A stretch of DNA of 64,000 nucleotides from Haliscomenobacter hydrossis DSM 1100 (GCF_000212735.1 NC_015510.1:6945001-7009000); one strand, 5' to 3'; counted from the first letter of the stretch, positions 10,891-19,661 are shown. Program-made: numbers and translations. The notes: generated from the letters alone by a model not told the origin.

Positions 10891-11610
10891 ATGAAGGCGT
10901 TGATTCAGAAATTTCTGAAAAAAAGAGGGTTTTATATTACCCAATATCCGGACGAGGATATGTCAAGGCGTATGAAGATAATCAGCACCAATCATATTGA
11001 TGTTGTATTTGATGTAGGCGCGAACATCGGGCAGTATGCGCGCAAAATGCGTGCGTATGGATACAACAAAAAAATCATATCCTTCGAACCGCTACATAGT
11101 GCTTTTGAACAGTTGAAAATTGTGGCTGCAAAGGACAACAATTGGATACTCAACAATTACGCCCTGGGTGATGAAGACGTGAAAAGCGTCATCAATATTT
11201 CGGACAACTCCTACAGCAGCTCTATTTTGAACATCCTTCCAACCCACCTGGACAGTGCTCCTCAATCTAAATACATTGCCAAAGAAGAAATTGAAATCAA
11301 AAAAATTGATACAATTTTCGATTCTTTTTGCAACAACGGAGATAACGTGATGGTCAAAATTGATACCCAGGGATATGAGAAAAATGTGATCGATGGCGCA
11401 ACAGCATCCCTCGACAAAATCAAAGTCATTCAACTTGAAATGTCGATTCTACCATTGTACGAAAATGAAATGTTGTACATGGATATGATCAATTACCTGG
11501 ATAAGCAAGGGTTTCAATTGTTTTCATTGGAGAATGGATTTTCAGATGAAAATACCGGTCAATTGTTGCAGGTGGATGGAATTTTTGTACAAAAAAGACG
11601 GCATGCATGA
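10891..11610 (+). CDS. FkbM family methyltransferase
   Basis: The 239-residue protein has the FkbM-type core: the SAM motif VVFDVGANIGQYARKM at about residues 32-47, FEPLHSAFEQL, and the late motif VMVKIDTQGYEKNVIDGA. Such enzymes commonly O-methylate sugars in surface glycans. It is the last gene of the glycan block, 39 bases after fcl, and is followed by a strong hairpin. A TATCTTTA at 10862-10869 could give it a weak promoter of its own. The methyl acceptor is not known. Confidence 0.88.
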   Translation: MKALIQKFLKKRGFYITQYPDEDMSRRMKIISTNHIDVVFDVGANIGQYARKMRAYGYNKKIISFEPLHSAFEQLKIVAAKDNNWILNNYALGDEDVKSVINISDNSYSSSILNILPTHLDSAPQSKYIAKEEIEIKKIDTIFDSFCNNGDNVMVKIDTQGYEKNVIDGATASLDKIKVIQLEMSILPLYENEMLYMDMINYLDKQGFQLFSLENGFSDENTGQLLQVDGIFVQKRRHA

Positions 11611-11635
11611 AATACCTATCCTCTTAAACCATCAG

Positions 11636-11673
11636 GCAAATGGCCACTGTGATCAATCGCAGTGGCCATTTGC
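11636..11673 (+). terminator. hairpin terminator ending the glycan block
   Basis: Arms 11636-11649 and 11660-11673 are perfect 14-bp complements. Three more inner pairs, one of them G-U, leave a TCAA tetraloop. The hairpin sits 26 bases after the FkbM gene. There is no long T-run, so it may act partly through stem stability. Confidence 0.75.
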
Positions 11674-11722
11674 ATAATACTGCCCCAAATACCTTATCTT
11701 GCGCCCCAATAAAAAAAATCGC

Positions 11723-12775
11723 ATGCCAAAGATCAATAAGGGGCAAACCAATCACAAGCCAAAAGACCGCTCCAAAGAAAAGAAAAAAGAACACCCCACC
11801 GAAAAAGCGCAATTGCACCCCCGCAATCGGCATCGTGCGCGTTACAATTTTAAATTGCTGATAACCAGTTGCCCAGAATTGGCTGATTTTGTAAAACCGA
11901 ATGTACACGGGGATGAATCCATTGATTTTGCCGACCCTGTGGCGGTGAAACTGTTGAACAAAGCACTGCTGAAGCAGTATTACAGCATCGAAAACTGGGA
12001 CATTCCCGAGGGGTATTTGTGCCCACCTATTCCCGGACGGGCCGATTACATCCACCACATTGCGGAACTGCTGGGATCCTACAATTTTGGAAAAATTCCG
12101 CAGGGACAACACATCCGTTGCCTGGATATTGGCGTGGGTGCCAATTGTGTATACCCCATCATTGGCACCAACGAGTACGGCTGGTCTTTTGTAGGCACAG
12201 AAATTGACGCGCAAGCCATTGAGTCAGCCAATCTCATCATTGCGGCCAATCCTTTTTTGCAGGACAAAGTAACCTGCCGTTTACAAACCAAGCCTGCGGA
12301 CATCTTCAAGGGCATCATTCAAGCGGAGGAATACTTCGACCTGTCCATTTGTAATCCACCTTTCCATGCCTCGGCAGAGGCTGCGGATGCTGCAACCCTG
12401 CGCAAACTGAGCAATTTACAGCAGCAAAAGGTCACAGAAGTCACCAAGAATTTTGGTGGACAAAACATGGAACTCTGGTGTGAAGGCGGAGAGGAAGCCT
12501 TTGTGCGTGAAATGGTGCGCCAAAGCCGGCAGTTTGCTACTTCCTGTTTTTGGTTTTCCAGTTTGATTTCCAAACAAACCCACCTCAAAAAAGTCTACGA
12601 AGCGCTCACCAAAGCCGGTGCTACCGAAGTCAAAACCATTCCCATGGGTCAAGGCAACAAGACCAGCCGAATCGTAGCCTGGAGCTTTTTGAGCAAAGAA
12701 CAACAAGCCGCCTGGCGGGACTTGCGCTGGAATTCAAAACCCGTTAAAGAGGAGGTGGCAAAAGAGGATTGGTAG
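11723..12775 (+). CDS. rlmF: 23S rRNA (adenine-1618-N6)-methyltransferase RlmF
   Basis: It methylates N6 of A1618 in 23S rRNA with SAM. The first 35 residues are a lysine-rich tail (KPKDRSKEKKKEHPTEK) fit for RNA binding. The SAM-binding region is IRCLDIGVGANCVYPIIG, and the amino-methyltransferase motif NPPF occurs in FDLSICNPPFHAS. Its 350 residues are typical. I use the ATG at 11723 rather than the TTG at 11699 because the extra 8 residues add nothing conserved. Confidence 0.94.
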   Translation: MPKINKGQTNHKPKDRSKEKKKEHPTEKAQLHPRNRHRARYNFKLLITSCPELADFVKPNVHGDESIDFADPVAVKLLNKALLKQYYSIENWDIPEGYLCPPIPGRADYIHHIAELLGSYNFGKIPQGQHIRCLDIGVGANCVYPIIGTNEYGWSFVGTEIDAQAIESANLIIAANPFLQDKVTCRLQTKPADIFKGIIQAEEYFDLSICNPPFHASAEAADAATLRKLSNLQQQKVTEVTKNFGGQNMELWCEGGEEAFVREMVRQSRQFATSCFWFSSLISKQTHLKKVYEALTKAGATEVKTIPMGQGNKTSRIVAWSFLSKEQQAAWRDLRWNSKPVKEEVAKEDW

Positions 12776-12796
12776 TTCGGCAATAGGCCGCCCCAA

Positions 12797-13348
12797 TCAA
12801 TCCAGGTATTTTGAATAAGTAGGCCGATAACCCAAAAGATAGGCAAAGGGGGTAAGCAGCAAAAAGACCACTTTTTGCACGAAAAATGGCGGCTTGATCA
12901 GTCGGTACTCCCTGGCGTATTTGTTAGCCATCAAAGCTATTTGCAGGATATTGGGCATTCCGTTGGCCTTGGTTTTCCCATCTCTGGCCAAGCCGATGCC
13001 CATTTCCAGCAGGTGTTCGGTATTCATGGCGGGTTGTACTTTCCAATGCACCACCGTTTGGTTGTCCGAGTTGTTCCACATGGAATGAACGGTATTAGCA
13101 GGAATGTGCAAAGTGTCTCCTGCCTGTAGCACTTTGAGCTGTCCGGCAATACGAACGCTCAACTCACCGGCTAAAACCCGGAAATCTTCACGTTGAAAAG
13201 GATGATAATGCGGAACCGGTTCATTGGAGTGAGCCCGGTAAGTCGTTTCCATTTCTAAAAACTGACCATTGGTATCTTTGCTGGTTTGCAAAAACCTGAT
13301 TTCTTGCCCGGTTTGGGGATTGGAAATGATTTTGTTTTGAACGGCCAT
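12797..13348 (-). CDS. cupin-domain protein
   Basis: The 183-residue protein contains one cupin barrel. Metal-ligand candidates lie in EPVPHYHPFQREDFRVLAG (motif 1) and AGDTLHIPANTVHSMWN (motif 2), at about residues 42-105. The last 40 residues are hydrophobic and basic (FFVQKVVFLLLTPFAYLLG), suggesting a membrane-associated tail. It converges with rlmF with only 21 bases between stops. The substrate and reaction are unknown. It could bind a small molecule or act as an oxygenase. Confidence 0.75.
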   Translation of the reverse strand: MAVQNKIISNPQTGQEIRFLQTSKDTNGQFLEMETTYRAHSNEPVPHYHPFQREDFRVLAGELSVRIAGQLKVLQAGDTLHIPANTVHSMWNNSDNQTVVHWKVQPAMNTEHLLEMGIGLARDGKTKANGMPNILQIALMANKYAREYRLIKPPFFVQKVVFLLLTPFAYLLGYRPTYSKYLD

Positions 13349-13424
13349 CGCGCTGTTTTTTGTCTAAAATACGGACAAGAAAAACGGTCAGCAAGTGACG
13401 TTTTTTCGATAAATAAAAAATTTA

Positions 13425-13443
13425 GCCCCGACGAGGTCGGGGC
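13425..13443 (-). terminator. terminator of the VWA gene
   Basis: Perfect 8-bp arms (13425-13432 and 13436-13443) with a 3-base loop lie 10 bases past the VWA stop. Read on the - strand they are followed by TAAATTTTTTATTT, a typical intrinsic terminator tail. Confidence 0.85.
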
Positions 13444-13452
13444 GCTATACTT

Positions 13453-14730
13453 TTATCTCTTTTTGTGCCGCATATTGTAGGATTGCGAGCGGCCTGCTTT
13501 CATCGCCATCGCCACATCGTAGTGCGACATTTCATCAAAATTCTTCATCTGCTGTTCATAACGAAGGATTTCTTCGTACTGCTTTTTGAGTTCTTCGGTA
13601 GGAGGCAGGATTTGAAAATGTTGCTCCATAAAGTCTTTGATCTGTTGGATCAAACGTTTGGCTCCTTCGCGGTTGCCCACTTCGGCAAGACGGATGACCT
13701 CTTCGTACAGCTCATTGGCCACAAAGAAGGTGGTTTGTTCCAAAACAATATTCTGGGTATTTGCCTGAACAAGTTCAGGGTCGCTGGTGACCAATACCTC
13801 CAGTTCCTGGTTTTCTTCGATTTGGGCGTAATTGCCCAAGGCGTTGTCGTATTTCAGCTGGAGTCCAAACGCGAAGTTGTGCTCAATTGGACGCAAAGAC
13901 GTCATTTTTAGCAAAACCGCCTTTTTTTCCAAACTGAACAGGTCGTTGAAGTTGATTACAACCTTATCCTTAGTGATTTCAGCGGGGAAACCGTATACTT
14001 TTTCGCAACGAAAATCACTGCTCGGTAATTGAATCTCCATTTTGACACCCTGTGCCACCACGGCCAATAAGCCACGCAGTTCTTCAGCAAAAATGCCGGG
14101 AATTTTATCGGGGCTTTCGATGAAATAATAATTGGCGCCGCCGTATTCAGAAAGGCTGGTCATCAGCAATTCATTAAAATCGGCACCAACGCCGAAGGTA
14201 GAAACGGCGATGCCTGCGTTGCGGAATTTTTCCTGTACCATCTGTTGCAACACTGTCGGATCGGTAATGCCATGGTTGGCCAGTCCGTCCGAAAGCAAAA
14301 GCACCCGATTGACGAAACGTGCCTGTTTGGTGCGCTCGACTTGTTCATATCCCGCCAGCATTCCACCGCTGAGGTTGGTCATATTCCGTGCTTCCATCAA
14401 CGCGATGCGCTGCCGCAGTTCCTGTTTGTTTAGCACCGGAGCAGAGGGACTGAGCACTTCAACGATGTCGTCGTATTGCACGATGGATACCCGATCTTCC
14501 GGACTGAGGTTGTCTACGATGAACTGTGCAGCTTTTTTGGCGTAAGCGATTTTGTCGCCCGCCATAGAGCCGCTGCGGTCGATCACCAGCGATAGGTTCA
14601 GTGGCACGCGGTCTGCTGAGGCGGGTGCTTCACTGCCCTGTAGTTCCAGGTACAGATAAAAGTTCTGTTTGGGAGAATTGGATAACCAATACCGGTTTTC
14701 AGCAAGGAAGGTAGACTGGATTGCGCTCAT
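13453..14730 (-). CDS. von Willebrand factor A domain protein
   Basis: The 425-residue protein has a VWA domain at about residues 42-215 with a complete MIDAS signature: DRSGSMAG (DxSxS), a conserved Thr in NMTNLSGG and the Asp in LLLSDGLANHG. The C-terminal half is beta-rich and ends in a helical, charged region (EELKKQYEEILRYEQQMKNF). No signal peptide or membrane span is visible, so it is probably cytosolic. Such proteins scaffold protein complexes through a bound metal, but no partner is evident nearby. Confidence 0.85.
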   Translation of the reverse strand: MSAIQSTFLAENRYWLSNSPKQNFYLYLELQGSEAPASADRVPLNLSLVIDRSGSMAGDKIAYAKKAAQFIVDNLSPEDRVSIVQYDDIVEVLSPSAPVLNKQELRQRIALMEARNMTNLSGGMLAGYEQVERTKQARFVNRVLLLSDGLANHGITDPTVLQQMVQEKFRNAGIAVSTFGVGADFNELLMTSLSEYGGANYYFIESPDKIPGIFAEELRGLLAVVAQGVKMEIQLPSSDFRCEKVYGFPAEITKDKVVINFNDLFSLEKKAVLLKMTSLRPIEHNFAFGLQLKYDNALGNYAQIEENQELEVLVTSDPELVQANTQNIVLEQTTFFVANELYEEVIRLAEVGNREGAKRLIQQIKDFMEQHFQILPPTEELKKQYEEILRYEQQMKNFDEMSHYDVAMAMKAGRSQSYNMRHKKR

Positions 14731-14809
14731 GATGGTTTAGGTTTATGGAGTGAGAGAATGAGCGGGACAACACCAGGTTTTTGAAAGAAGTTCCCGGCTA
14801 AAAGTTTAA

Positions 14810-14946
14810 CACCCGCCTGCGGCGGAAATTTATCAAGATAATTTCACCACGGATTCCACAGATTTTCACAGATTTTTGGTCGTATCCATGAAATTTGTGA
14901 AAATCTGTGGAATCCGTGGTGAAAAAAATCCGCCGCAGGCGGGGTG
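14810..14946. repeat. long intergenic hairpin, element A (intact reference copy)
   Basis: Outer arms 14810-14826 and 14929-14946 carry the tag CCCGCCTGCGGCGGA and its complement. Inner arms 14842-14875 and 14891-14924 pair over 34 bp with a single mismatch, around a loop of about 15 bases. It lies just beyond the 3' end of the DUF1343 gene. It is nearly the same sequence as element B at 52855, which is split by a group II intron. AATCTG followed by TGGAATCC at 14902-14915 is the matching unoccupied intron site. Confidence 0.93.
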
Positions 14947-14967
14947 CTGGACTGCTGTGTTCCCGAT

Positions 14968-16176
14968 TTATGGATACAAAAGATATTTCTTCCGCATCTC
15001 CTTGTAATTCGACAACCCTGGCTCCCAGCTCTTGCGGATTTCCTTCTCTTTTTTGCCCGCCATAATTTGTTCCTTGAACAATTTGGTGCCCGCCAGTTTG
15101 TCAATATCTCCCATTTGTTTGCTTTGGCTGCGGTCAAAAAACTTGTTTTTGACGGGATAGGCTTTATACAAATCCATCATCCAACGGATGTTGATGTGTC
15201 CTTTTTTGCGGTAAGCCTTCAGGTCGTATTCCCTTAAATCCAAGCCGTAACAAACCTCATCCTTGTGCAATGGATTTTCCGACATGCCCTGAATTCCTTT
15301 GGGGGTAAAGGTAAAATCGTATTTCCCCTTCAACGCCGGGCTACCCAGCACCGTAAAGGGCATGTAGGTGCCCCGTCCCTGACTGACAATCGTGCCTTCG
15401 AACAAACACAGCGATGGATACAGCAAAATCGATTGTTGGGTATTCAGGTTAGGCGAGGGCGCTACTGGGAGGATGTAGTCCATGTCGTGGGTGTAGTTCT
15501 TGAGGGTGATGATCTTCAGTTTGCATTGCTGCTTGTTGGCAATCCAGCCTTCCCCGTTGATCATTTGGGCAAATTCACCGATGGTCATCCCGTGGGTGAT
15601 CGGGATGGGAAACCTGCCGATGCCTGATTCCAGTTTCATGTCCAAAATGGGACCGTCGACAAACCCATTGGGGTTGGGGCGATCCAGAATGATCAGCTCC
15701 TTGCCCGCTTCTGCGCAGGACTGCATCGCGTCGCGCAGGGTATTGATGTAGGTGTAAAAACGGCAACCCACGTCCTGAATGTCAAATATCAGCACGTCGA
15801 TTTGCGCCATTTCTTCGGGAGTGGGTCTGTTTTTTTTGCCATAGAGGGAAACAATCGGGATACCCGTTTTGGGGTCGATCTCATCGGCTACCTTGTCGCC
15901 ATTGCTGGCGTTGTTGCGGAATCCGTGCTCTGGACCAAAGATGAGTTTGATTGCAACCCCCAGCGACTGCAAGCTGTCTACACTTAACTTGTTGCCGATG
16001 ATGGAGGTTTGATTCACCAGCATGCCTACTTTTTTGCCCTGCAAATAGGGGAGGTAGGCGTCGATTTGTTCGGCACCGGTGACGATGGGGGAGTCTTCCG
16101 AAAGGGGTTTGGAGTTTTCTGAACGGAAGAGTGAAAATAGGCAGAGGAGCAGAGTGGGTACCAGTAAGAGCTTCAT
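14968..16176 (-). CDS. DUF1343 protein, NamZ-like exo-beta-N-acetylmuramidase
   Basis: Characterised members of this family cut terminal MurNAc from peptidoglycan fragments. The 402-residue protein starts with a signal peptide (LLLVPTLLLCLFSLFRS). It has the conserved blocks GMLVNQTSII, IFGPEHGFR, VLIFDIQDVGCRFYTYI, LDRPNPNG and LYPSLCLFEGTIVSQGRGT. A periplasmic or outer-membrane role in cell-wall recycling is likely. A TAACTTTG box at 16227-16220 (- strand) could drive it with a leader of about 38 bases. Confidence 0.9.
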   Translation of the reverse strand: MKLLLVPTLLLCLFSLFRSENSKPLSEDSPIVTGAEQIDAYLPYLQGKKVGMLVNQTSIIGNKLSVDSLQSLGVAIKLIFGPEHGFRNNASNGDKVADEIDPKTGIPIVSLYGKKNRPTPEEMAQIDVLIFDIQDVGCRFYTYINTLRDAMQSCAEAGKELIILDRPNPNGFVDGPILDMKLESGIGRFPIPITHGMTIGEFAQMINGEGWIANKQQCKLKIITLKNYTHDMDYILPVAPSPNLNTQQSILLYPSLCLFEGTIVSQGRGTYMPFTVLGSPALKGKYDFTFTPKGIQGMSENPLHKDEVCYGLDLREYDLKAYRKKGHINIRWMMDLYKAYPVKNKFFDRSQSKQMGDIDKLAGTKLFKEQIMAGKKEKEIRKSWEPGLSNYKEMRKKYLLYP

Positions 16177-16219
16177 GGTTAGGTATGGTTAAATGTGTTG
16201 TCGAAGTAATTCCTGGTAT

Positions 16220-16227
16220 CAAAGTTA
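16220..16227 (-). promoter_or_regulatory. possible -7 box for the DUF1343 gene
   Basis: TAACTTTG on the - strand matches TAnnTTTG exactly, about 44 bases before the start codon. The -33 region is poor, so confidence is moderate to low. Confidence 0.35.
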
Positions 16228-16288
16228 ATAAATTTGTCAAACAAGAGCGGGCTACCGAGCGGATTTACCCCAATGCTGTGAATTGCAC

Positions 16289-16296
16289 TATATTTG
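16289..16296 (+). promoter_or_regulatory. -7 box for the zinc-ribbon gene
   Basis: TATATTTG matches TAnnTTTG, with a TTTA at 16264-16267 in roughly the -33 position (21 bases apart). Transcription would begin near 16302, so the TTG at 16294 cannot be the start codon and the ATG at 16321 is favoured. Confidence 0.5.
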
Positions 16297-16320
16297 TTTT
16301 TCGATAAAAACCTAAGACCA

Positions 16321-16614
16321 ATGCCCAAACTGATCAAATGTCCCAGTTGCCAAACCTGGAACGAAAACCAGGACTATTGCAGCAATTGTAAGCACCTGCT
16401 GAGCCTGGACATCCAACGCGTGCAAGAACAGGAGAAGTTGGAACAGGAAGAACAACAACGCCCACTTACCCGATTCAGCAACTACCTCGCCCGATTAAAA
16501 AAATCGGATAACCCGATTGATCGAATCAAGTACACGGTACTGAATTCTGCCTGGCTGATGTTTCTGATTTTTGTGACGGTGATGATCGCAATGGTTGCCT
16601 TGGCACCAGGATAA
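16321..16614 (+). CDS. small zinc-ribbon membrane protein
   Basis: The 97-residue protein begins with a four-cysteine zinc ribbon (KCPSCQTWNENQDYCSNC). A glutamine/glutamate-rich helix follows (EQEKLEQEEQQR), and there is one C-terminal membrane span (AWLMFLIFVTVMIAMVALA). The zinc knuckle should face the cytosol. I do not recognise a named family. The next gene, 8 bases downstream, also encodes a small membrane protein, so the two are probably co-expressed. Confidence 0.75.
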   Translation: MPKLIKCPSCQTWNENQDYCSNCKHLLSLDIQRVQEQEKLEQEEQQRPLTRFSNYLARLKKSDNPIDRIKYTVLNSAWLMFLIFVTVMIAMVALAPG

Positions 16615-16622
16615 GCAGGCCC

Positions 16623-16991
16623 ATGATGCGTCGCTACCCACTCGTGGTTGGGCTATTGGCCTGCTATCTTGTACACCTGTCCCTAAAGTTTGGACGCGTG
16701 CCTGTTCCCGGGTTTTTTAGCCACTATTTTGCGGATTTGCTGTGTATGCCACTGCTGCTGTCGCTTGTGGCGATTGCCATGCGTTGCGTCAAAAAAGACC
16801 CCAATTTGTACCTGCCCTGGCCAATGATTCTGGTGGCCGTGTTGTACGTAGGTGTTGTGTTTGAGTATTGGCTACCCCATTATTGGCCGCGTTATACTGC
16901 CGATGTTTTCGACCTGCTGATGTACGGGGTAGGAGGGCTGGGGTTCTATTTTTTTCAAGCCAGGTTGCTGCCTTCACCTGTTCAGAAATGA
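16623..16991 (+). CDS. small multi-span membrane protein of unknown function
   Basis: The 122-residue protein has about four hydrophobic spans: LVVGLLACYLVHLSL, LLCMPLLLSLVAIAM, WPMILVAVLYVGVVF and LLMYGVGGLGFYFF. It follows the zinc-ribbon gene by 8 bases on the same strand. Similar short proteins occur in other Bacteroidota, but I cannot assign a function. Confidence 0.7.
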   Translation: MMRRYPLVVGLLACYLVHLSLKFGRVPVPGFFSHYFADLLCMPLLLSLVAIAMRCVKKDPNLYLPWPMILVAVLYVGVVFEYWLPHYWPRYTADVFDLLMYGVGGLGFYFFQARLLPSPVQK

Positions 16992-17180
16992 ATACATTGG
17001 GTAGCTCATCTATGGGTTATTGCTGATTTATGAGATTTTGGAGAAAAAAGATATTGAGAAAAGGCCATGAGATATACATCAAAGTGACACTTGGACGGGT
17101 AAGCAATCCTGTAATTTGTATTTCTTTCCATTTTGCGGAGTATCCCATGAATTATCCGCACAAATCCTAAGCCAATCAAC

Positions 17181-18179
17181 ATGCAAAGCCCAATCACTGG
17201 AAAAGAAATGAAACTTCACATTTACGATAGCCAGTTAAAGGTTCGTAAAGAAGCCTTTGATGTAAAATACCACGTGTACAAATGTGAGGATACCGGAGAA
17301 GAATTTGAAACCCCGGCATTGGTAGAAATCAACTTGCAGCAAGCGATGGATCAGTATCGCAGCAAGTACAACCTACCGTTCCCGGAGGAAATTCGGAGCA
17401 TCAGAGAGCAATATGGGATTTCGGCAGCAAAAATGTCCGAGGTACTGCGATTTGGAATCAACCAGTACAAGCAGTATGAAAATGGGGAATTACCCAGTGA
17501 ATCGAACGCAAGCTTGATTTTTCTGGCAGCACACCCCAAAAGCTTTAGCCAATTGGTTGAACTAAGCGGTTTGAGTCGGGAGGAAAAAGACAAATTGCAA
17601 AAAAAGATAGAAGCTTTATGTGAGCAAAATCCACATCAACAGGAGCATGAATGGACGACTCACTTGTTCATGGGGTCAAATCGGCCAGATGTGGAGCGAG
17701 GATTTAGAAAGCCTAGTCTCCTTCATTTTTACGCAATGATTTCATTTTTTGCGCTGCACTTAAGTCCGTTTAAGACCCAAATGAACAAGCTTCTTTTTTA
17801 CGCCGATTTTCACCATTTCCGCAAGCATGGTCGCTCCATCAGTGGCGCAAAATATCGGGCGATTGAAATGGGCCCCGTTCCCAATAACTTTGATGCCATC
17901 TTTCAATTTGCCGAAAACGAAGGCTTTGTCATCCTGGATCATCATGAGTTCCCCAACGGTGCCATTGGCACCAAGTTTTTTCCCAATCCGGCTGCAAAGA
18001 TTGAAGATTATTTAACGGAGTTGGAATTGGAAAGTTTGAAAGAAGTACTGGAGCGCTTCAGGAATGTAAAAAGTCAGGACATCATTCAGCTCAGCCATGA
18101 AGAAAATGCGTGGGTCAATAACGCGGGAACTAGGTCGATCATTAGTTATCTGGATGCTTATTGTTTGAAGGGGATGTAA
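17181..18179 (+). CDS. MqsA-like HTH plus Panacea (SocA/DUF4065) antitoxin
   Basis: The 332-residue protein has two parts. Residues 1-135 resemble the MqsA-type antitoxin N-terminus (MQSPITGKEM with a degenerate zinc ribbon, YKCEDTGEEFET) followed by an HTH (ISAAKMSEVLRFGINQYKQY). Residues about 190-320 form a Panacea domain (MNKLLFYADFHHFRKHG, then YRAIEMGPVPNNF). Panacea domains neutralise many unrelated toxins and are normally encoded beside their toxin. No toxin-like gene abuts it here. It probably also autoregulates through the HTH. Confidence 0.85.
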   Translation: MQSPITGKEMKLHIYDSQLKVRKEAFDVKYHVYKCEDTGEEFETPALVEINLQQAMDQYRSKYNLPFPEEIRSIREQYGISAAKMSEVLRFGINQYKQYENGELPSESNASLIFLAAHPKSFSQLVELSGLSREEKDKLQKKIEALCEQNPHQQEHEWTTHLFMGSNRPDVERGFRKPSLLHFYAMISFFALHLSPFKTQMNKLLFYADFHHFRKHGRSISGAKYRAIEMGPVPNNFDAIFQFAENEGFVILDHHEFPNGAIGTKFFPNPAAKIEDYLTELELESLKEVLERFRNVKSQDIIQLSHEENAWVNNAGTRSIISYLDAYCLKGM

Positions 18180-18333
18180 AGACGGAAAGTGGTTTAGAGG
18201 GGTTCATTCTTCTCCAACCAAAGGGACAACTCAGGGTAATTTGGCTCTAATTTTAAATCAAAATTGGGGCTAAAGCGCCTCTGGGCTCCTTTTGTTTTTG
18301 CAAAAAAGCCATAAATTGCCTAAAATTAAAAAA

Positions 18334-18648
18334 ATGTCAACTGCCGCATTATCCATTGACAACAGAATAGTCACTGACCAAGGCATCCTGGGTGGGCAAC
18401 CTCATATTGCCCAGCGGCGCATTCGAGTGAAGGACATCGTCCAATGGTATGATCTCTTAAAAATGGATGCGGATGAGATCGCCGCAGCTTACGATCTGGA
18501 GCTGGCCGATATTTTTGCAGCACTGGCGTATTATTACCACTATCGGGTGGCGCTTCAGGAAGTTTGGGAAAAGGAAGAGTTGTTGGTTGAGGAATTGCGT
18601 AAGGATATGCCTTCGAAAATTAAGCGGGTAGTGGATGGAGCGAATTAG
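18334..18648 (+). CDS. DUF433 antitoxin-like protein
   Basis: The 104-residue protein matches DUF433, a winged-HTH family often acting as antitoxin to a PIN-like (Mut7-C/DUF5615) toxin. Diagnostic segments are GILGGQPHIAQRRIRVKDIV and a DLELADIFAALAYYYHY-type helix-turn-helix. I use the ATG at 18334, since the TTG at 18292 lies in AT-rich leader. The usual toxin gene directly downstream is absent: the next bases are non-coding and then a membrane-protein gene. It is therefore an orphan or acts on a partner elsewhere. Confidence 0.82.
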   Translation: MSTAALSIDNRIVTDQGILGGQPHIAQRRIRVKDIVQWYDLLKMDADEIAAAYDLELADIFAALAYYYHYRVALQEVWEKEELLVEELRKDMPSKIKRVVDGAN

Positions 18649-18763
18649 TTTTTATTTGGATGCAAACTATTCTGGTTTTTGTTATTTTTAGCTCTACGAA
18701 AATCACATTTACAATATTGTATTTAATGATGTCTTTCACTCCACATAACAAAAAGAAAACACA

Positions 18764-19165
18764 ATGAATGAAATTATAACATTTTGGCAGGTAGCAGGTA
18801 TCTTGCTTGGATTTCAAGTTACTGCTTTTACTTTTAGGTTGAACAGAGAATTGCAATTTCCAGACAGAACGCAAAGATGGTTTCCATTAGCAGACTTTCT
18901 GAATATATTATCAATGCTTATCACTACTATTTTTGTATTTGCAATTCCCATTGCTCAACGAAACAACATCAATATTGACAATTGCTATTTTTGGTTTGGT
19001 GTTGCAATGATTATCTTTGTTTTTTATCCAATAGCATTGATTGCTCACTACGATTTATTAGGCAAGAAGAAAGAGGAGGAACAACGTTATACGACAAAGC
19101 AAGAATTTATAGTCATTATCATTGCATTGCTTTCCACGATTATATACACTATATATGCTTGGTAA
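18764..19165 (+). CDS. AT-rich membrane protein of unknown function
   Basis: The 133-residue protein has about four hydrophobic spans: ITFWQVAGILLGFQVTAF, FLNILSMLITTIFVFAIPIA, FGVAMIIFVFYPIALIAH and IVIIIALLSTIIYTIYAW. A charged loop KKKEEEQRYTTK precedes the last span. It overlaps the phosphatase gene by 11 bases, implying coupled translation. The two genes are visibly richer in A and T than their surroundings, a sign of recent acquisition. No family is recognised. Confidence 0.65.
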   Translation: MNEIITFWQVAGILLGFQVTAFTFRLNRELQFPDRTQRWFPLADFLNILSMLITTIFVFAIPIAQRNNINIDNCYFWFGVAMIIFVFYPIALIAHYDLLGKKKEEEQRYTTKQEFIVIIIALLSTIIYTIYAW

Positions 19166-19601
19166 AATATTATTTGTCTGCATTGGCAACACTTGTAGGA
19201 GTGTACTTGCTGAGCATATATTTAGGAATAAGCATGAATATGAATTAGTTGTAGTAGAAAGTGCAGGAAGTTGTGCCAACCAAGAAAATGTGAGCGCTTA
19301 TGTAATTGAAATACTTAAAGATAAATATATTATAGATGTTAGTAAACAAAAGCCAGTAAGCGTTACGAAAAAAAAATTAAAAGATTTTTTCCTAATAATT
19401 TGTTTGGACAAAATGGCATTCGACTCCCTAAATGTAGAGAATAATGTGAAAAATAAGTTGGTTTTTTGGGATATTGAAGACCCGTGGGGGAAAGATTTGG
19501 AAGATTACATGAAAACATTTTCAATTTTGGAAGATAAAATTAGCCAATTAAACCCATCACTAAAACATCTGACTGACCATGTCACCAAAATCACACCATA
19601 A
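19155..19601 (+). CDS. low-molecular-weight protein tyrosine phosphatase-like protein
   Basis: The 148-residue protein has the LMW-PTP active-site loop LFVCIGNTCRS (C-x5-R-S) at residues 6-16 and the late general-acid motif in WDIEDPWGKD. It could dephosphorylate protein tyrosine. Arsenate reductases of this fold share the loop but usually have extra cysteines, not clearly seen here. The start is the ATG at 19155, inside the end of the membrane-protein gene. It is AT-rich and lies 35 bases from the left end of an IS element. Confidence 0.82.
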   Translation: MLGKILFVCIGNTCRSVLAEHIFRNKHEYELVVVESAGSCANQENVSAYVIEILKDKYIIDVSKQKPVSVTKKKLKDFFLIICLDKMAFDSLNVENNVKNKLVFWDIEDPWGKDLEDYMKTFSILEDKISQLNPSLKHLTDHVTKITP

Positions 19602-19636
19602 AATACATAGCAAATAATTAACAGCCAACTGAAGAG

Positions 19637-19661
19637 TGTCTCGTCCTGAAATAGCTTTACA
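19637..19661 (+). repeat. left terminal inverted repeat of the IS3 element
   Basis: This 25-base end matches the right end (21213-21237, opposite strand) at 22 positions. GAG immediately outside it is the left copy of the target duplication. Confidence 0.9.
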
